Origin: Bradyrhizobium japonicum USDA 6
GTDB taxonomy: Bacteria > Pseudomonadota > Alphaproteobacteria > Rhizobiales > Xanthobacteraceae
DNA: 64,000 bases
Assembly: GCF_000284375.1 (NCBI RefSeq)
Contig: NC_017249.1
Span: 5,496,001 to 5,560,000, forward strand
Direction of reading: 5' to 3'
In this document: piece after piece, positions 32,468 through 41,540 of the stretch
How positions within the stretch are numbered: the stretch's first letter is position 1
How the letters are laid out: every line of letters begins with the position of its first letter
The notes under the pieces: model-generated
Database searches by the model: none
The model's input: the letters and a program-made list of their open reading frames with translations, nothing else
Told to the model about the DNA's origin: nothing
Made by a program: the position numbers and the translations under genes

Positions 32468-34513
32468 ATGTCCAAGCAGTTGAAGCCAAAAACAAAAGAC
32501 GATTTTTTCGGCGGCGATGAGCCGAAGTCGCGCGCGCCCGCCAAGGCGGCTTCGCGCGGGACCGGCGGCGAAGCCGACTACACCGCGGCCGATATCGAGG
32601 TGCTCGAAGGCCTGGAACCGGTGCGCCGCCGGCCCGGCATGTATATCGGCGGCACCGACGAGAAGGCGCTGCATCACCTCTTCGCCGAAGTCATCGACAA
32701 CTCGATGGACGAGGCGCTGGCCGGGCACGCGACCTTCATCGGAGTCGAGCTCAGCGCAGATGGGTTCCTCACCGTCACCGACAACGGCCGCGGCATCCCG
32801 ATCGATCCGCATCCGAAGTTTCCGAAGAAGTCGGCGCTCGAAGTCATCATGTGCACGCTGCATTCGGGCGGCAAGTTCGACTCCAAGGTCTACGAGACTT
32901 CCGGCGGTCTGCACGGTGTCGGCATCTCCGTGGTGAACGCCCTCTCCTCGCTGCTCGAGGTCGAGGTCGCACGCAGCCAGAAACTCTACCGCATGACGTT
33001 CGAGCGCGGGCACCCGAAGGGCAAGCTCGAGGATCTCGGCAAGGTCAACAACCGCCGCGGCACGCGCGTGCGCTTCAAGCCCGACACCGACATCTTCGGC
33101 GCCAAGGCCGCGTTCAAGCCGCAGCGCCTGTTCAAGATGACGCGCTCGAAGGCCTATCTGTTCGGCGGCGTCGAGATCCGCTGGAATTGCGCACCCGAGC
33201 TCTTGAAGGGCGTCGAGGATGTGCCGGCGGAAGCGACCTTCCACTTCCCCGGCGGCCTCAAGGATTACCTCGCCGCTGCGATCCACGCCGACACCCTGGT
33301 GCATCCCGACATCTTCTCCGGCAAATCGGGCCGCAACGGCGCGCATGGCGCCTGCGAATGGGCTGTCGCCTGGACCGCGGATGCCGACGGCTTCCTGTCT
33401 TCCTACACCAACACCGTGCCGACGCCCGATGGCGGCACGCACGAATCCGGCCTGCGCAGCGCGCTGCTGCGCGGCCTGAAGGATCACGCCGAGCGCGTCG
33501 GTCAGGGCAAGCGCGCGTCATCCATTACGTCGGAAGACGTCATGGTGGGCGCGGCCGTGATGCTGTCGGTGTTCGTGCGCGAGCCTGAATTCCAGGGCCA
33601 GACCAAGGATCGTCTCGCCACCGCCGAAGCGCAGCGCATCGTCGAACAGGCGATGAAGGATCCGTTCGACCACTGGCTGTCGGGCAATCCGAACATGGCC
33701 AACCGGCTGCTCGACTTCGTGATCGACCGCGCCGAGGAGCGGCTGCGCCGTCGCCAGGAAAAGGAAACGGCACGCAAGACCGCCGGCAAGAAGCTGCGCT
33801 TGCCCGGCAAGCTCGCCGACTGCACCGATGCCGGCACCGAGGGCTCCGAGCTCTTCATCGTCGAGGGTGACTCGGCAGGCGGCAGCGCGAAGCAGGCCCG
33901 TGATCGCAAGACGCAAGCGGTGTTGCCGCTGCGCGGCAAGATCCTCAACGTCGCCTCGGCCGGCAAGGACAAGCTGACGGCGAACGCGCAGCTCTCCGAC
34001 CTCGTGCAGGCGATCGGCTGCGGCCAGCTTTTGCAATATCGCGAAGAGGATCTGCGCTATCAGCGCATCATCATCATGACCGACGCCGACGTCGACGGCG
34101 CCCACATCGCCTCGCTCCTGATCACCTTCTTCTACCGGCAGATGCCGCGGCTGATCGACGAGGGCCACCTCTTCCTCGCGGTGCCGCCGCTCTACAAGCT
34201 GACCCATGGCACCAAGTCGATCTACGCCCGCGACGACGCGCACAAGGAGGCGCTGATCAAGAGCGAGTTCAACGCCAACGCCAAGGTCGAGGTGAACCGC
34301 TTCAAAGGCCTCGGCGAGATGATGCCGGCGCAGCTCAAGGAAACCACGATGGATCCGCGCAAGCGGACGCTGCTCAAGGTGGTGCTGCTCGCCGACGACC
34401 GCGACACCACGGCGGATTCGGTGGAGCGGCTGATGGGCACCAAGGCCGAGGCGCGCTTCGCGTTCATCTCGGACAAGGCGGAGTTCGCGAGCGAGGAGCT
34501 GCTGGACGTCTGA
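32468..34513 (+). CDS. parE: DNA topoisomerase IV subunit B
   Basis: 681 aa. ATP-driven partner of ParC for decatenating daughter chromosomes. The GHKL ATPase domain shows EVIDNSMDEALAGHA and TDNGRGIPID, then TSGGLHGVGISVVNALS; the Toprim domain shows IVEGDSAGGSAKQARDR, PLRGKILNV and MTDADVDGAHIASLL. A ParE identity over GyrB is supported by length and the absence of the GyrB insert. The N-terminal 35 residues are a charged extension. A strong terminator follows 22 bases after the stop. parC is not in the window. Confidence 0.95.
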   Translation: MSKQLKPKTKDDFFGGDEPKSRAPAKAASRGTGGEADYTAADIEVLEGLEPVRRRPGMYIGGTDEKALHHLFAEVIDNSMDEALAGHATFIGVELSADGFLTVTDNGRGIPIDPHPKFPKKSALEVIMCTLHSGGKFDSKVYETSGGLHGVGISVVNALSSLLEVEVARSQKLYRMTFERGHPKGKLEDLGKVNNRRGTRVRFKPDTDIFGAKAAFKPQRLFKMTRSKAYLFGGVEIRWNCAPELLKGVEDVPAEATFHFPGGLKDYLAAAIHADTLVHPDIFSGKSGRNGAHGACEWAVAWTADADGFLSSYTNTVPTPDGGTHESGLRSALLRGLKDHAERVGQGKRASSITSEDVMVGAAVMLSVFVREPEFQGQTKDRLATAEAQRIVEQAMKDPFDHWLSGNPNMANRLLDFVIDRAEERLRRRQEKETARKTAGKKLRLPGKLADCTDAGTEGSELFIVEGDSAGGSAKQARDRKTQAVLPLRGKILNVASAGKDKLTANAQLSDLVQAIGCGQLLQYREEDLRYQRIIIMTDADVDGAHIASLLITFFYRQMPRLIDEGHLFLAVPPLYKLTHGTKSIYARDDAHKEALIKSEFNANAKVEVNRFKGLGEMMPAQLKETTMDPRKRTLLKVVLLADDRDTTADSVERLMGTKAEARFAFISDKAEFASEELLDV

Positions 34514-34534
34514 GGCAGCCTTCTGAGGTCACGC

Positions 34535-34565
34535 AAAAAGCCCCGGCCACGGCCGGGGCTTTTTT
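34535..34565 (+). terminator. Rho-independent terminator of parE
   Basis: AAAAAGCCCCGGCC pairs with GGCCGGGGCTTTTT around a two-base loop, and a T-run follows. It begins 22 bases after the parE stop. Confidence 0.93.
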
Positions 34566-34938
34566 GTTTGCGACCCTTCGCGGGGCGGCCGACCAGGCCG
34601 CGTCCGTTGCCCGACTCATCTTGAGGCGGAACGACTCGGCCAACGACTCACCGGTGCCAAGGCTGAAGCAGGATTGCTACCATTTCGGACAGAGCCGGAT
34701 TTGCTAACGAGAAGTTACCTGAATTCGATCTTCGGAAAATGACGCAACACATTGGGATATTAGAGTTATTTTGGATTTCGGCGATCCCGCCCGGAATCCC
34801 CGCCGAGCGGCGTTTCCCGGCGACTGTGCCTGTCCGGCAACAGCATTTCGGCGGAAAGCGGCTATAGTCCGGGCATCAAATCAATCGGACTTCAGTGCGC
34901 TCGCGCCTGCCGGACAGACCAAGGTTGGGGATTTTAAC
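34566..34938. other. Gene-free leader region of the first barrel gene
   Basis: 373 bases between the parE terminator and the first outer-membrane barrel gene. The middle part (about 34680-34770) is AT-rich and probably carries the promoter. A TATAGT at 34863-34868 is a possible -10, but no convincing -35 partner was found. No coding frame is supported. Confidence 0.4.
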
Positions 34939-35721
34939 ATGAAGAAGATTTTGCTCGCTCTGACCGCGGTCGCGGCGATGACCGGTTCGGCCTCGGCAGC
35001 CGATCTGGCCTCCCGTCCCTACGTGAAGGCCCCGATGCCGGCGCCGGTCGCCAACTGGACCGGCTTTTACATCTTCGGCGGTGGCGGCGGTGGCCTCTCG
35101 AACGCTGACCAGAGCGTTGTGGACACGGTGTCCGGCACACCGTTGACGATCACGCAGCGCCAGGGTGGTTCGGGCTGGTTCGGTACGGTCGGCGCCGGCT
35201 ACGACTGGCAGTTCAGCGGCACCTGGGTCGCCGGCGTGTTCGCTGACGGCCAGTTCGGCAGCATCCGCGCCACCATCCAGGATCCGTTCAACGGTATCAC
35301 GGGCAACCAGAAGCTGGAAACCTCTTGGGCCGCTGGTGTGCGCCTCGGCTGGCTGGCCGCTCCGAACGTTCTCACCTACGTCAACGGCGGTTATTCGGGC
35401 GCCCACTTCGGCCAGACCAACTTCACTGACCTCGCTGGCGTCCCGGTCGGTGCCCACCTCAACAGCTACAACCGCAACGGCTGGTTCATCGGCGGCGGTG
35501 TCGAAAACAGCCTGAACTTCTTCGGCATCTCCTCGCCCGGCTGGTTCATGAAGACCGAGTACCGTTCGGCCTTCTACAGTGCCAAGACCCAGGACGAGCT
35601 GTTCGATGTCAGCAACGTTCCGGTCGGCAACAGCATCCGCGCCAACAGCTGGAACCAGACGATCTCCACTTCGCTGGTTTACCGCTTCAACTGGACCGGT
35701 CCGGTCGTCGCGAAGTACTGA
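34939..35721 (+). CDS. Outer-membrane beta-barrel protein, Omp25/31 type
   Basis: 260 aa. Signal peptide MKKILLALTAVAAMTGSASA, then the typical mature start ADLASRPYVKAPMPAPVANW. Alternating hydrophobic strands, WTGFYIFGGGGGGL and GYDWQFSGTWVAGVFADGQF fit an eight-stranded barrel like rhizobial RopB/Omp25; the end is SLVYRFNWTGPVVAKY with a final aromatic residue for BAM recognition. The start at 34939 has GGGGA upstream. It is closely related to both halves of the next gene, from which a terminator separates it. Confidence 0.87.
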   Translation: MKKILLALTAVAAMTGSASAADLASRPYVKAPMPAPVANWTGFYIFGGGGGGLSNADQSVVDTVSGTPLTITQRQGGSGWFGTVGAGYDWQFSGTWVAGVFADGQFGSIRATIQDPFNGITGNQKLETSWAAGVRLGWLAAPNVLTYVNGGYSGAHFGQTNFTDLAGVPVGAHLNSYNRNGWFIGGGVENSLNFFGISSPGWFMKTEYRSAFYSAKTQDELFDVSNVPVGNSIRANSWNQTISTSLVYRFNWTGPVVAKY

Positions 35722-35745
35722 TCTGAACGCAAGTTCAGACGTCGA

Positions 35746-35771
35746 AGCCCCGGCATCGTCCGGGGCTTTTT
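35746..35771 (+). terminator. Rho-independent terminator of the first barrel gene
   Basis: AGCCCCGG (35746-35753) pairs with CCGGGGCT (35760-35767), followed by a T-run. It is 24 bases after the stop codon. A 218-base leader to the next gene follows, with no named element. Confidence 0.88.
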
Positions 35772-35989
35772 CGTTGTGAGGTGCATCCCCGCTGATTCTG
35801 AATCCGGGCACGCGACTCCGATACAAGGCGCGGCGGCAGAATCCGCCCGTGTCGTCGCAAACGCTGCGCAGATTTTCCTTTGTTGCGGGCCAACAACAGC
35901 CTTCTGCCTGGAACTCCTCTATCCCTTGGAACAGATCGAATGGAATCGCGCTGCGGTCGCGGCGAGACGATCGGGCTGAGGGATTTGAA

Positions 35990-37519
35990 ATGAAGAAACT
36001 GGTGATTGCATTTGCAGCCGCGGCTGCATGCTCTGGATCCGCCACGGCAGCCGATCTCGGCGCCAAGCCCCTCAAGTCCGTCGCCCCGGCGCCGGTCGCA
36101 AACTGGACCGGTTTCTACGTCTTCGGCGGCGCCGGCGGCGGGCTGTGGAATGCGGACAGCAACGTGGTGACATCGCCCGGAGGGGTTGCTGTTACGCGCG
36201 ATCAGCGGCTCGGCGGCTCCGGCTGGTTTGGGACGGTCGGCCTCGGCTACGATTGGCAGTTCACGCCGAACTGGGTCGCCGGCGTTTTTGCCGACGGGCA
36301 GTTCGGCGATATCCGCGGCTCCATCGCTGACCCGTCCCTGTTTGCGGAGGGCACCGAAAAGCTGCGCACGAGCTACGCGGCAGGTGTGAGGCTTGGTTAC
36401 CTGGTTGCGCCGAACGTGCTGTCCTACGTCAATGCCGGCTATTCCGGCTCGGAATGGTCGGGCAGCACCTTCACGCCGCTGCCTCCCGGTGGATTCGGAT
36501 TTGGTATGCCCTCGGTCACCACCGCGTCCTTTCACCGCGACGGGTGGTTCGTCGGCGGCGGCGTCGAGAACAGCCTGGACATCTTCGGCATCTCGGCACC
36601 GGGCTGGTTCATGAAGACCGAATACCGTTCGGCCTATTATGATCGCGTCACGCTGCCCGAGACCTTCACGCCCGCCTTCGGCGGCGGCCTCACGGGCAAT
36701 GCCACGACCTTCAAGCCGTGGGTGCAAACCGTCAGCACCTCGCTAGTCTATCGGTTCAACGACAACGGCGCGGCCGCTGTAGCGCCGGCGCGCCTCTACA
36801 CCAAGGCGCCAGACATCGCGGCAGGCCCAGGCTGGACCGGCTTCAACGTCTTCGGCGGCGGTGGCGGTGGCCTCTGGAACGCAGATAGCGGCGTCCAGAC
36901 CCCGCCCTTCGGCACGACCGTGCGTGACCAGCGCTTTGGCGGCAATGGCTGGTTCGGGACCGTCGGTCTCGGTTACGACTGGCAGTTCAACTCAAAGTGG
37001 GTCGCGGGTGCATTCGCCGACGCGCAGTTCGGCGACCTCAGCGGCTCGATCAGCGATCCGAACTTCATCGGCCGGATCACTGAAGGCCGGGAAAAGCTGC
37101 GGACCAGCTACGCCGCGGGCGTGCGCCTCGGCTATCTCGTTGCGCCGAACGTGCTGTCCTATGTCAACGCCGGCTATTCGGGATCGGATTGGTCGGGCGC
37201 GAGCCACTCCAGCCTGGAGAATGCGATCGGTCTGGTGAACGTGGCGACGACGCCGTCCTTCCATCGCAATGGCTGGTTCGTTGGCGGCGGCGTCGAGAAC
37301 AGCCTCAACATCCTCGGTGTCTCCGCGCCGGGCTGGTTCATGAAGACCGAATACCGCTCGACCTTCTACGACCGTGTCACGTTGCCGGTCGACCTCGGCC
37401 CGGCATTCGGTGGCGGCCCGCTCGGCGATTTCATCACGTTCAAGCCGTGGGTGCAGACCATCAGCACCTCGCTGGTCTATCGCTTCAACGCAACCAACGC
37501 CGTGGTCGCCAAATACTGA
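35990..37519 (+). CDS. Double outer-membrane beta-barrel protein (two Omp25-like barrels fused)
   Basis: 509 aa. One signal peptide (MKKLVIAFAAAAACSGSATA) is followed by two complete barrels, roughly residues 21-262 and 275-509, joined by a short linker (ARLYTKAPDIAAGPG) that looks like a mature Omp N-terminus without its signal. Both halves contain WTGF-VFGG, GYDWQF, EKLRTSYAAGVRLGYLVAPN, NVLSYVNAGYSGS, GWFVGGGVENSL and APGWFMKTEYRS. Barrel 1 ends SLVYRFNDN and barrel 2 SLVYRFNATNAVVAKY. Single-barrel relatives are about 250 aa, so this arose by duplication and in-frame fusion. ATG at 35990 behind GAGGGA. Confidence 0.88.
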   Translation: MKKLVIAFAAAAACSGSATAADLGAKPLKSVAPAPVANWTGFYVFGGAGGGLWNADSNVVTSPGGVAVTRDQRLGGSGWFGTVGLGYDWQFTPNWVAGVFADGQFGDIRGSIADPSLFAEGTEKLRTSYAAGVRLGYLVAPNVLSYVNAGYSGSEWSGSTFTPLPPGGFGFGMPSVTTASFHRDGWFVGGGVENSLDIFGISAPGWFMKTEYRSAYYDRVTLPETFTPAFGGGLTGNATTFKPWVQTVSTSLVYRFNDNGAAAVAPARLYTKAPDIAAGPGWTGFNVFGGGGGGLWNADSGVQTPPFGTTVRDQRFGGNGWFGTVGLGYDWQFNSKWVAGAFADAQFGDLSGSISDPNFIGRITEGREKLRTSYAAGVRLGYLVAPNVLSYVNAGYSGSDWSGASHSSLENAIGLVNVATTPSFHRNGWFVGGGVENSLNILGVSAPGWFMKTEYRSTFYDRVTLPVDLGPAFGGGPLGDFITFKPWVQTISTSLVYRFNATNAVVAKY

Positions 37520-37651
37520 CATCGCGGTCTCGAGCCGCGCTATCTCGGCCGGATCGAACGCCCGCAGGTCCGCACGGCGAGGCCAGGCGACGTAGCCGGC
37601 CAGCAGGGCCGACACGATGACGACCGCGACGAATAGCCTCTTCAAGCGCAT
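37519..37651 (-). pseudogene. Truncated gene start facing the double-barrel gene
   Basis: From an ATG at 37651 the minus strand encodes a basic start and one transmembrane helix, MRLKRLFVAVVIVSALLAGY, then VAWPRRADLRAFDPAEIARLE and TAM. This looks like a real membrane-protein N-terminus that I associate with longer rhizobial hypothetical proteins. After about 44 codons it reads straight into the antisense of the double-barrel gene, where it no longer looks coding. It is probably the stub of a gene cut by the event that placed the barrel gene here. Confidence 0.45.
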
Positions 37652-37794
37652 GGCAGCACCATCCCACAGGGATGGCCATTGTATCCGCACCAGAGCTACG
37701 GCTAGTCTGTGTCGAAGTTTTCGCGACGGCATCCGAATGATGCGGACATCGTTCATGCCGCAGCGCGACAGAAGCAGAGCCGAGGGAGGAGCGC

Positions 37795-37980
37795 ATGCGC
37801 AGATTTCTGCTGATCGCAGGCCTGTTTGCCCTCGCCGTCGGGCTGCTCTGGATCGGACAGGGAACGGGCACCGTCGCCTGGCCGCAGTCGAGCTTCATGG
37901 TCAACCAGTTGCAATGGGCCGGCTATGGCGCAGCCATGGCCGGCTTCGGACTGGTCCTGATCTGGCAGAGCAACCAATAG
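37795..37980 (+). CDS. Small two-helix membrane protein, 61 aa
   Basis: ATG at 37795 behind GAGGGAGGAG. Two helices, residues about 4-21 and 41-56, are joined by a loop with WPQSSFMVNQLQW. It lies 21 bases before the SDR gene on the same strand and is probably co-transcribed. Small membrane proteins of this pattern occur next to many oxidoreductases in Bradyrhizobium, without known role. Confidence 0.65.
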   Translation: MRRFLLIAGLFALAVGLLWIGQGTGTVAWPQSSFMVNQLQWAGYGAAMAGFGLVLIWQSNQ

Positions 37981-38001
37981 AAGAAACCAGGGAATACAAA
38001 T

Positions 38002-38772
38002 ATGACATCCAACCGGTTCGATCTCCGCGGCAAAGTCGCGATCGTCACAGGGGGTAATGGCGGCATCGGTCTTGGCCTCGCCCACGGACTCGCCGATGCC
38101 GGCGCCGATATCGCCGTCGTCGGACGCAACGAACCCAAGTCGGCCGCTGCCGTCGCCGATCTCAGACAGCGCGGCGTGAAGGCGATTGCCGTCACCACCG
38201 ACGTCACCGACAAGGCGGCGGTCGCGGCCATGATCGACCGCGTCGTCAAGGAGCTCGGCCGGATCGACATCCTCATCAACAATGCCGGCATGAGCATCCG
38301 CAAGCCGCCGCACGAGCTCGAGCTCGACGAGTGGAACAAGGTGATCGACACCAACCTCACCAGCGCCTTTGTGTGCTCGAAGCTGGCCTATCCGGCGCTG
38401 AAGGCGTCGGGCAATGGCAAGGTGATCAATATCGGCTCGATGATGTCGATCTTCGGCGCGAGCTTCGCCACCGCCTATGCGGCGAGCAAGGGCGGCATCG
38501 TGCAGTACACGCGCGCGTGCGCCAATGCGTGGGCGCCCGACAACATCCAGGTCAACGCCATCCTGCCGGGCTGGATCGACACCGACCTCACCCGTGGCGC
38601 GCGGCAGCAGGTGTCTGGCTTGCATGAGCGCGTGCTGGCGCGCACGCCCGCGGGACGCTGGGGCGATATCGACGACTTCGCCGGCATCGCCGTGTTCCTT
38701 GCCTCGCCCGCCTCGAACTTCGTCACGGGCACCGCGATCCCCGTGGACGGTGGATTCTCCGTGATGGCCTGA
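38002..38772 (+). CDS. Short-chain dehydrogenase/reductase
   Basis: 256 aa classical SDR. The cofactor site TGGNGGIG lies at residues about 16-23, with NNAGMSIRKPP, and the active site Ser/Tyr/Lys in NIGSMMSIFGASFATAYAASKGG. VVGRNEPKS after beta-2 has Arg, suggesting NADP. The C-terminus VTGTAIPVDGGFSVM is typical. Its pattern is close to gluconate 5-dehydrogenase and 2-deoxy-D-gluconate 3-dehydrogenase enzymes, but the substrate is not proven. A terminator follows within 40 bases. Confidence 0.88.
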   Translation: MTSNRFDLRGKVAIVTGGNGGIGLGLAHGLADAGADIAVVGRNEPKSAAAVADLRQRGVKAIAVTTDVTDKAAVAAMIDRVVKELGRIDILINNAGMSIRKPPHELELDEWNKVIDTNLTSAFVCSKLAYPALKASGNGKVINIGSMMSIFGASFATAYAASKGGIVQYTRACANAWAPDNIQVNAILPGWIDTDLTRGARQQVSGLHERVLARTPAGRWGDIDDFAGIAVFLASPASNFVTGTAIPVDGGFSVMA

Positions 38773-38803
38773 AGCCGTCTTGTACCCAAAAAACTTGCAC
38801 ACA

Positions 38804-38833
38804 AAAAGAAGCCCCGGCGATGCCGGGGCTTTT
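38804..38833. terminator. Bidirectional terminator between SDR and barrel gene
   Basis: AAGCCCCGGC (38809-38818) pairs with GCCGGGGCTT (38822-38831) around a three-base loop. There is an A-run before and a T-run after, so it serves both convergent genes. Confidence 0.88.
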
Positions 38834-38878
38834 GAATTTGGCAGTGATCGTCTTCTTTTGCTGATTGGTCGTTCGTGC

Positions 38879-39646
38879 TCAGTAGCGCGCGATGACCGGT
38901 GCGTCGAACTTGTAGCTCGCGCGCACGACGGCCCACTGGATGTCGCGCGGCTTGGCATCGAAGGTGTAGTTACCCGAGGTGCCGCCGAGCTGATAGGTCT
39001 GGCTGCCGAAGGCAGCGTAGTTGTATTCGAGGCCGACGATCCAGTTGCGGGTGATGCCGTATTCCCAGCCGGCGCCGACGGTCCAGCCATTGGCCCAGTG
39101 GGTCTGACCGCCCGAGCCCGTGAAGGGCGCCACGGTGTCGTTGACGTTGAGACGGTTGTTCACGCCGGCATAGCCGCCCTTGATGTAGAACAAATTGTTC
39201 TGCACGGCGAAGCCGGCGCGGCCGACGACGGTCGCGAGCACGTTGGCGCGCCATGTGAAGATGTCGTCAGCGGCGCCGAAGGCGGTGTTGACGACCGTGC
39301 CCTTGTTGTCGAGGCCGGAGATCGTGCCTTCCATGCCGAACACGTAGTTGTTGGCCTGCCAGTTATAGCCGATCTGGGCGCCGCCCATGATGCCGGCGCC
39401 ACGTTGGCGATAGCCCTGGCCCGGAACGAGATCGCCGAACGGCGCGCCGGTCCCGTTGTTGATGAACTGCTCGTTGGTCCATGCGCCACCGATGTGGCCG
39501 CCGACATAGAAACCGGTCCAGTTGAACAGCGGCTCCGCGTAGGCGGGCGCCTTCATGTAGCGCGCACCGAGATCGGCGGCTGAAGCAGCGCCGGTCGAAA
39601 CCAGAGCGGTCGTGCAGGCGAAGGCGGCAATCAATTTGTTACGCAT
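38879..39646 (-). CDS. Outer-membrane beta-barrel protein
   Basis: 255 aa. Start at 39646 behind GGGGTG. Signal peptide MRNKLIAAFACTTALVSTGAASA, then ADLGARYMKAPAYAEPLFNW, the typical Omp25/31 mature start. WTGFYVGGHIGGAW and IGYNWQANNYVFGMEGTI are barrel strands; the end is VVRASYKFDAPVIARY with a terminal aromatic residue. It is more distant from the two barrel genes upstream than they are from each other. It is convergent with the SDR. Confidence 0.87.
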   Translation of the reverse strand: MRNKLIAAFACTTALVSTGAASAADLGARYMKAPAYAEPLFNWTGFYVGGHIGGAWTNEQFINNGTGAPFGDLVPGQGYRQRGAGIMGGAQIGYNWQANNYVFGMEGTISGLDNKGTVVNTAFGAADDIFTWRANVLATVVGRAGFAVQNNLFYIKGGYAGVNNRLNVNDTVAPFTGSGGQTHWANGWTVGAGWEYGITRNWIVGLEYNYAAFGSQTYQLGGTSGNYTFDAKPRDIQWAVVRASYKFDAPVIARY

Positions 39647-39825
39647 GGTACACCCCGTGTCCTTTGATGGGGGCACGGTCACACGCAGGTCTTACTCAAA
39701 TTTGAATCAAGAAAGTTAAGACGCCGGATTGGCAAGCGGCGCGACGTGAATCCGTTTGTGCTGTTGCACGCACGCAACGCGCGGCGCGCGATTTAACGCC
39801 GCGTTATCCCTACCGACCTCCTGCA

Positions 39826-41085
39826 CTACGATGCCGGTGCAGCGTACGACTGCACGTGCTCGGGCCGCACGCCGAGCGCAATCAGGCGTGCCGGAATACC
39901 CTGGAGCCATGGCAGCGCAGTGATCAGGCGCACGACCAGTGGCACCTTCAGCGGCCGATCACCGCCCTGCAGGGCGCCGCTGATGATGTTGTTCTGCACG
40001 ATCACCTGCATGCGCTGCGTCATCCTCACCGGGAATTCGCGGCGTCGGCGCACGGCATCAAGTTCATTCTCTGTTGGGCAGCCCTGCCGAAGCTTGTCGG
40101 CCAGCAAATTGGCGGTCGCGACCGCGTCCTGCACGGCGAGATTGACGCCGACGCCGCCGACCGGCGACATCGCATGCGCGGCATCGCCGATGAGAAGCAG
40201 GCCCGGCCGCGTCCAGCGCGCCAGGCGGTTGATCGCGACGGTGAGCAGCTTGACGTCGTCAAAGCTCTTCACATCGGCAATGCCGGATCGAAGGATCGGC
40301 GCCATGCGCACGACGTCGTCGAGCAGCGCCTGCAATCCCCTCGCCTTCACCGCCTCGTATTGTCCTTTCGCGATGACATAGGCGCACTGCCAATAGTCAC
40401 CGCGGTCGAACGTGACCATCATCTTTCCGGGCTCGACGCGCGCGAACAGGTTTTCGGTCTCGTCCGCCTTGCGGCCGACGCGGAACCACAGCACGTCCAT
40501 CGGCGCGCCGATCTCCTCGACGCGGAGCCCCGCACGCTCGCGCACTGTCGAATGCCGGCCATCGCAGGCAATGGTGAGATCGGCTTCGATGTCGATCGGC
40601 CCATCCGGTGTCATCGCGCGCACGCCGGCAACGGTCTCGCCGCGACGGATCAGATCGACGGCTTCCGTATTCATCATCACCTTGAGCGAGGCGAATCGCT
40701 GGCCGGCCTCGCGCAGGAAATTCAGGAAGTCCCATTGCGGCATGAAGGCAATGAACGGGTACTTGGTGCGGAGCCGGCGGAGATCGGCAATCCGCACGGG
40801 CGTGCCCCCAAACAGGCCGTCCATCATCTGCAGGCGCTGGTGCGGCAGCTTCAGGAACCCATCGATCAGGCCGAGCTCATCCATCACCTGGAGCGTCGAG
40901 GGATGCACGGTGTCGCCGCGAAAGTCGCGGAAGAAATCCGCATGCTTCTCCAGCACCACAACGTCGATGCCGGCGCGTCCCAGCAGATAGCCGAGCATCA
41001 TGCCGGCCGGCCCGCCGCCAACGATGCAACACCGGGCTCTCACGGAGTGACGCACGGTGTGCTCTAGCATATCAGATTCCGTCAT
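39826..41085 (-). CDS. FAD-dependent monooxygenase (PHBH/UbiH type)
   Basis: 419 aa. The ADP-binding motif is CCIVGGGPAGMMLGYLLGRAGIDVVVLEK (residues about 21-49); the middle DG motif is CDGRHSTVRERAGL; the FAD-ribityl motif is LLIGDAAHAMSPVGGVGVNLAVQDA. This is the flavin aromatic hydroxylase layout. FRGDTVHPSTLQVMDELGL is typical of a rhizobial subgroup annotated as FAD-dependent oxidoreductase. The ATG at 41085 is used; another in-frame ATG at 41070 is possible. It stands alone, without an aromatic pathway beside it. Confidence 0.88.
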   Translation of the reverse strand: MTESDMLEHTVRHSVRARCCIVGGGPAGMMLGYLLGRAGIDVVVLEKHADFFRDFRGDTVHPSTLQVMDELGLIDGFLKLPHQRLQMMDGLFGGTPVRIADLRRLRTKYPFIAFMPQWDFLNFLREAGQRFASLKVMMNTEAVDLIRRGETVAGVRAMTPDGPIDIEADLTIACDGRHSTVRERAGLRVEEIGAPMDVLWFRVGRKADETENLFARVEPGKMMVTFDRGDYWQCAYVIAKGQYEAVKARGLQALLDDVVRMAPILRSGIADVKSFDDVKLLTVAINRLARWTRPGLLLIGDAAHAMSPVGGVGVNLAVQDAVATANLLADKLRQGCPTENELDAVRRRREFPVRMTQRMQVIVQNNIISGALQGGDRPLKVPLVVRLITALPWLQGIPARLIALGVRPEHVQSYAAPAS

Positions 41086-41206
41086 CAACTGCTCGCTTAC
41101 AACTTTAGTACCCTGTGCGGTGCAACAAGCCGGAATTCGTTTGCCGCAATGCCGAATGGCCAGTAGCGTTGCTGATAATTTCGATTGATTTCAGGATGAT
41201 CCCGCG

Positions 41207-41491
41207 GTGCGCACCATACTGATAGTGCTTGGCATCTGGCTGCTGATCAACGTGCTTTTCGTCGTGATCATGCTGCCGCCGCGCAAGCCGCGGAAGCCGG
41301 GTTCTCAGGACGCGGGCACGCTCGCGCCGGCACGGGTCGACCAGAACGGCTATCCGTTCGAGGAACAGGAGAAGGTCCTGCTTCGCCATGTCGTCATCTC
41401 GATCGCCATGGGGACGTTCTTCTCGCTTGCGCCGCCCTTGATGGAAGCGATCGACTCCATCAAGCGCTACATCGGAAAGCGTCGCGGTTAG
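41207..41491 (+). CDS. Small membrane protein, 94 aa
   Basis: GTG start at 41207. A first transmembrane helix (ILIVLGIWLLINVLFVVIML) is followed by a basic Pro-rich linker and a polar region, then a second hydrophobic stretch (HVVISIAMGTFFSLAPPLM). No good ribosome site is seen, so the start is uncertain. It is convergent with the caspase-like gene. No known family is recognised. Confidence 0.6.
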   Translation: MRTILIVLGIWLLINVLFVVIMLPPRKPRKPGSQDAGTLAPARVDQNGYPFEEQEKVLLRHVVISIAMGTFFSLAPPLMEAIDSIKRYIGKRRG

Positions 41492-41540
41492 TTCCCAGCG
41501 CCAACTGCGCTCGCCGCCCGACAGTGGAACCGCAGACCGC

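Noticed and set aside
36992-37756. 254-codon minus-strand frame overlapping the double-barrel gene
   Set aside because: Most of it is antisense to the barrel; only the 44 codons after the ATG at 37651 look like a true N-terminus, reported as a stub.
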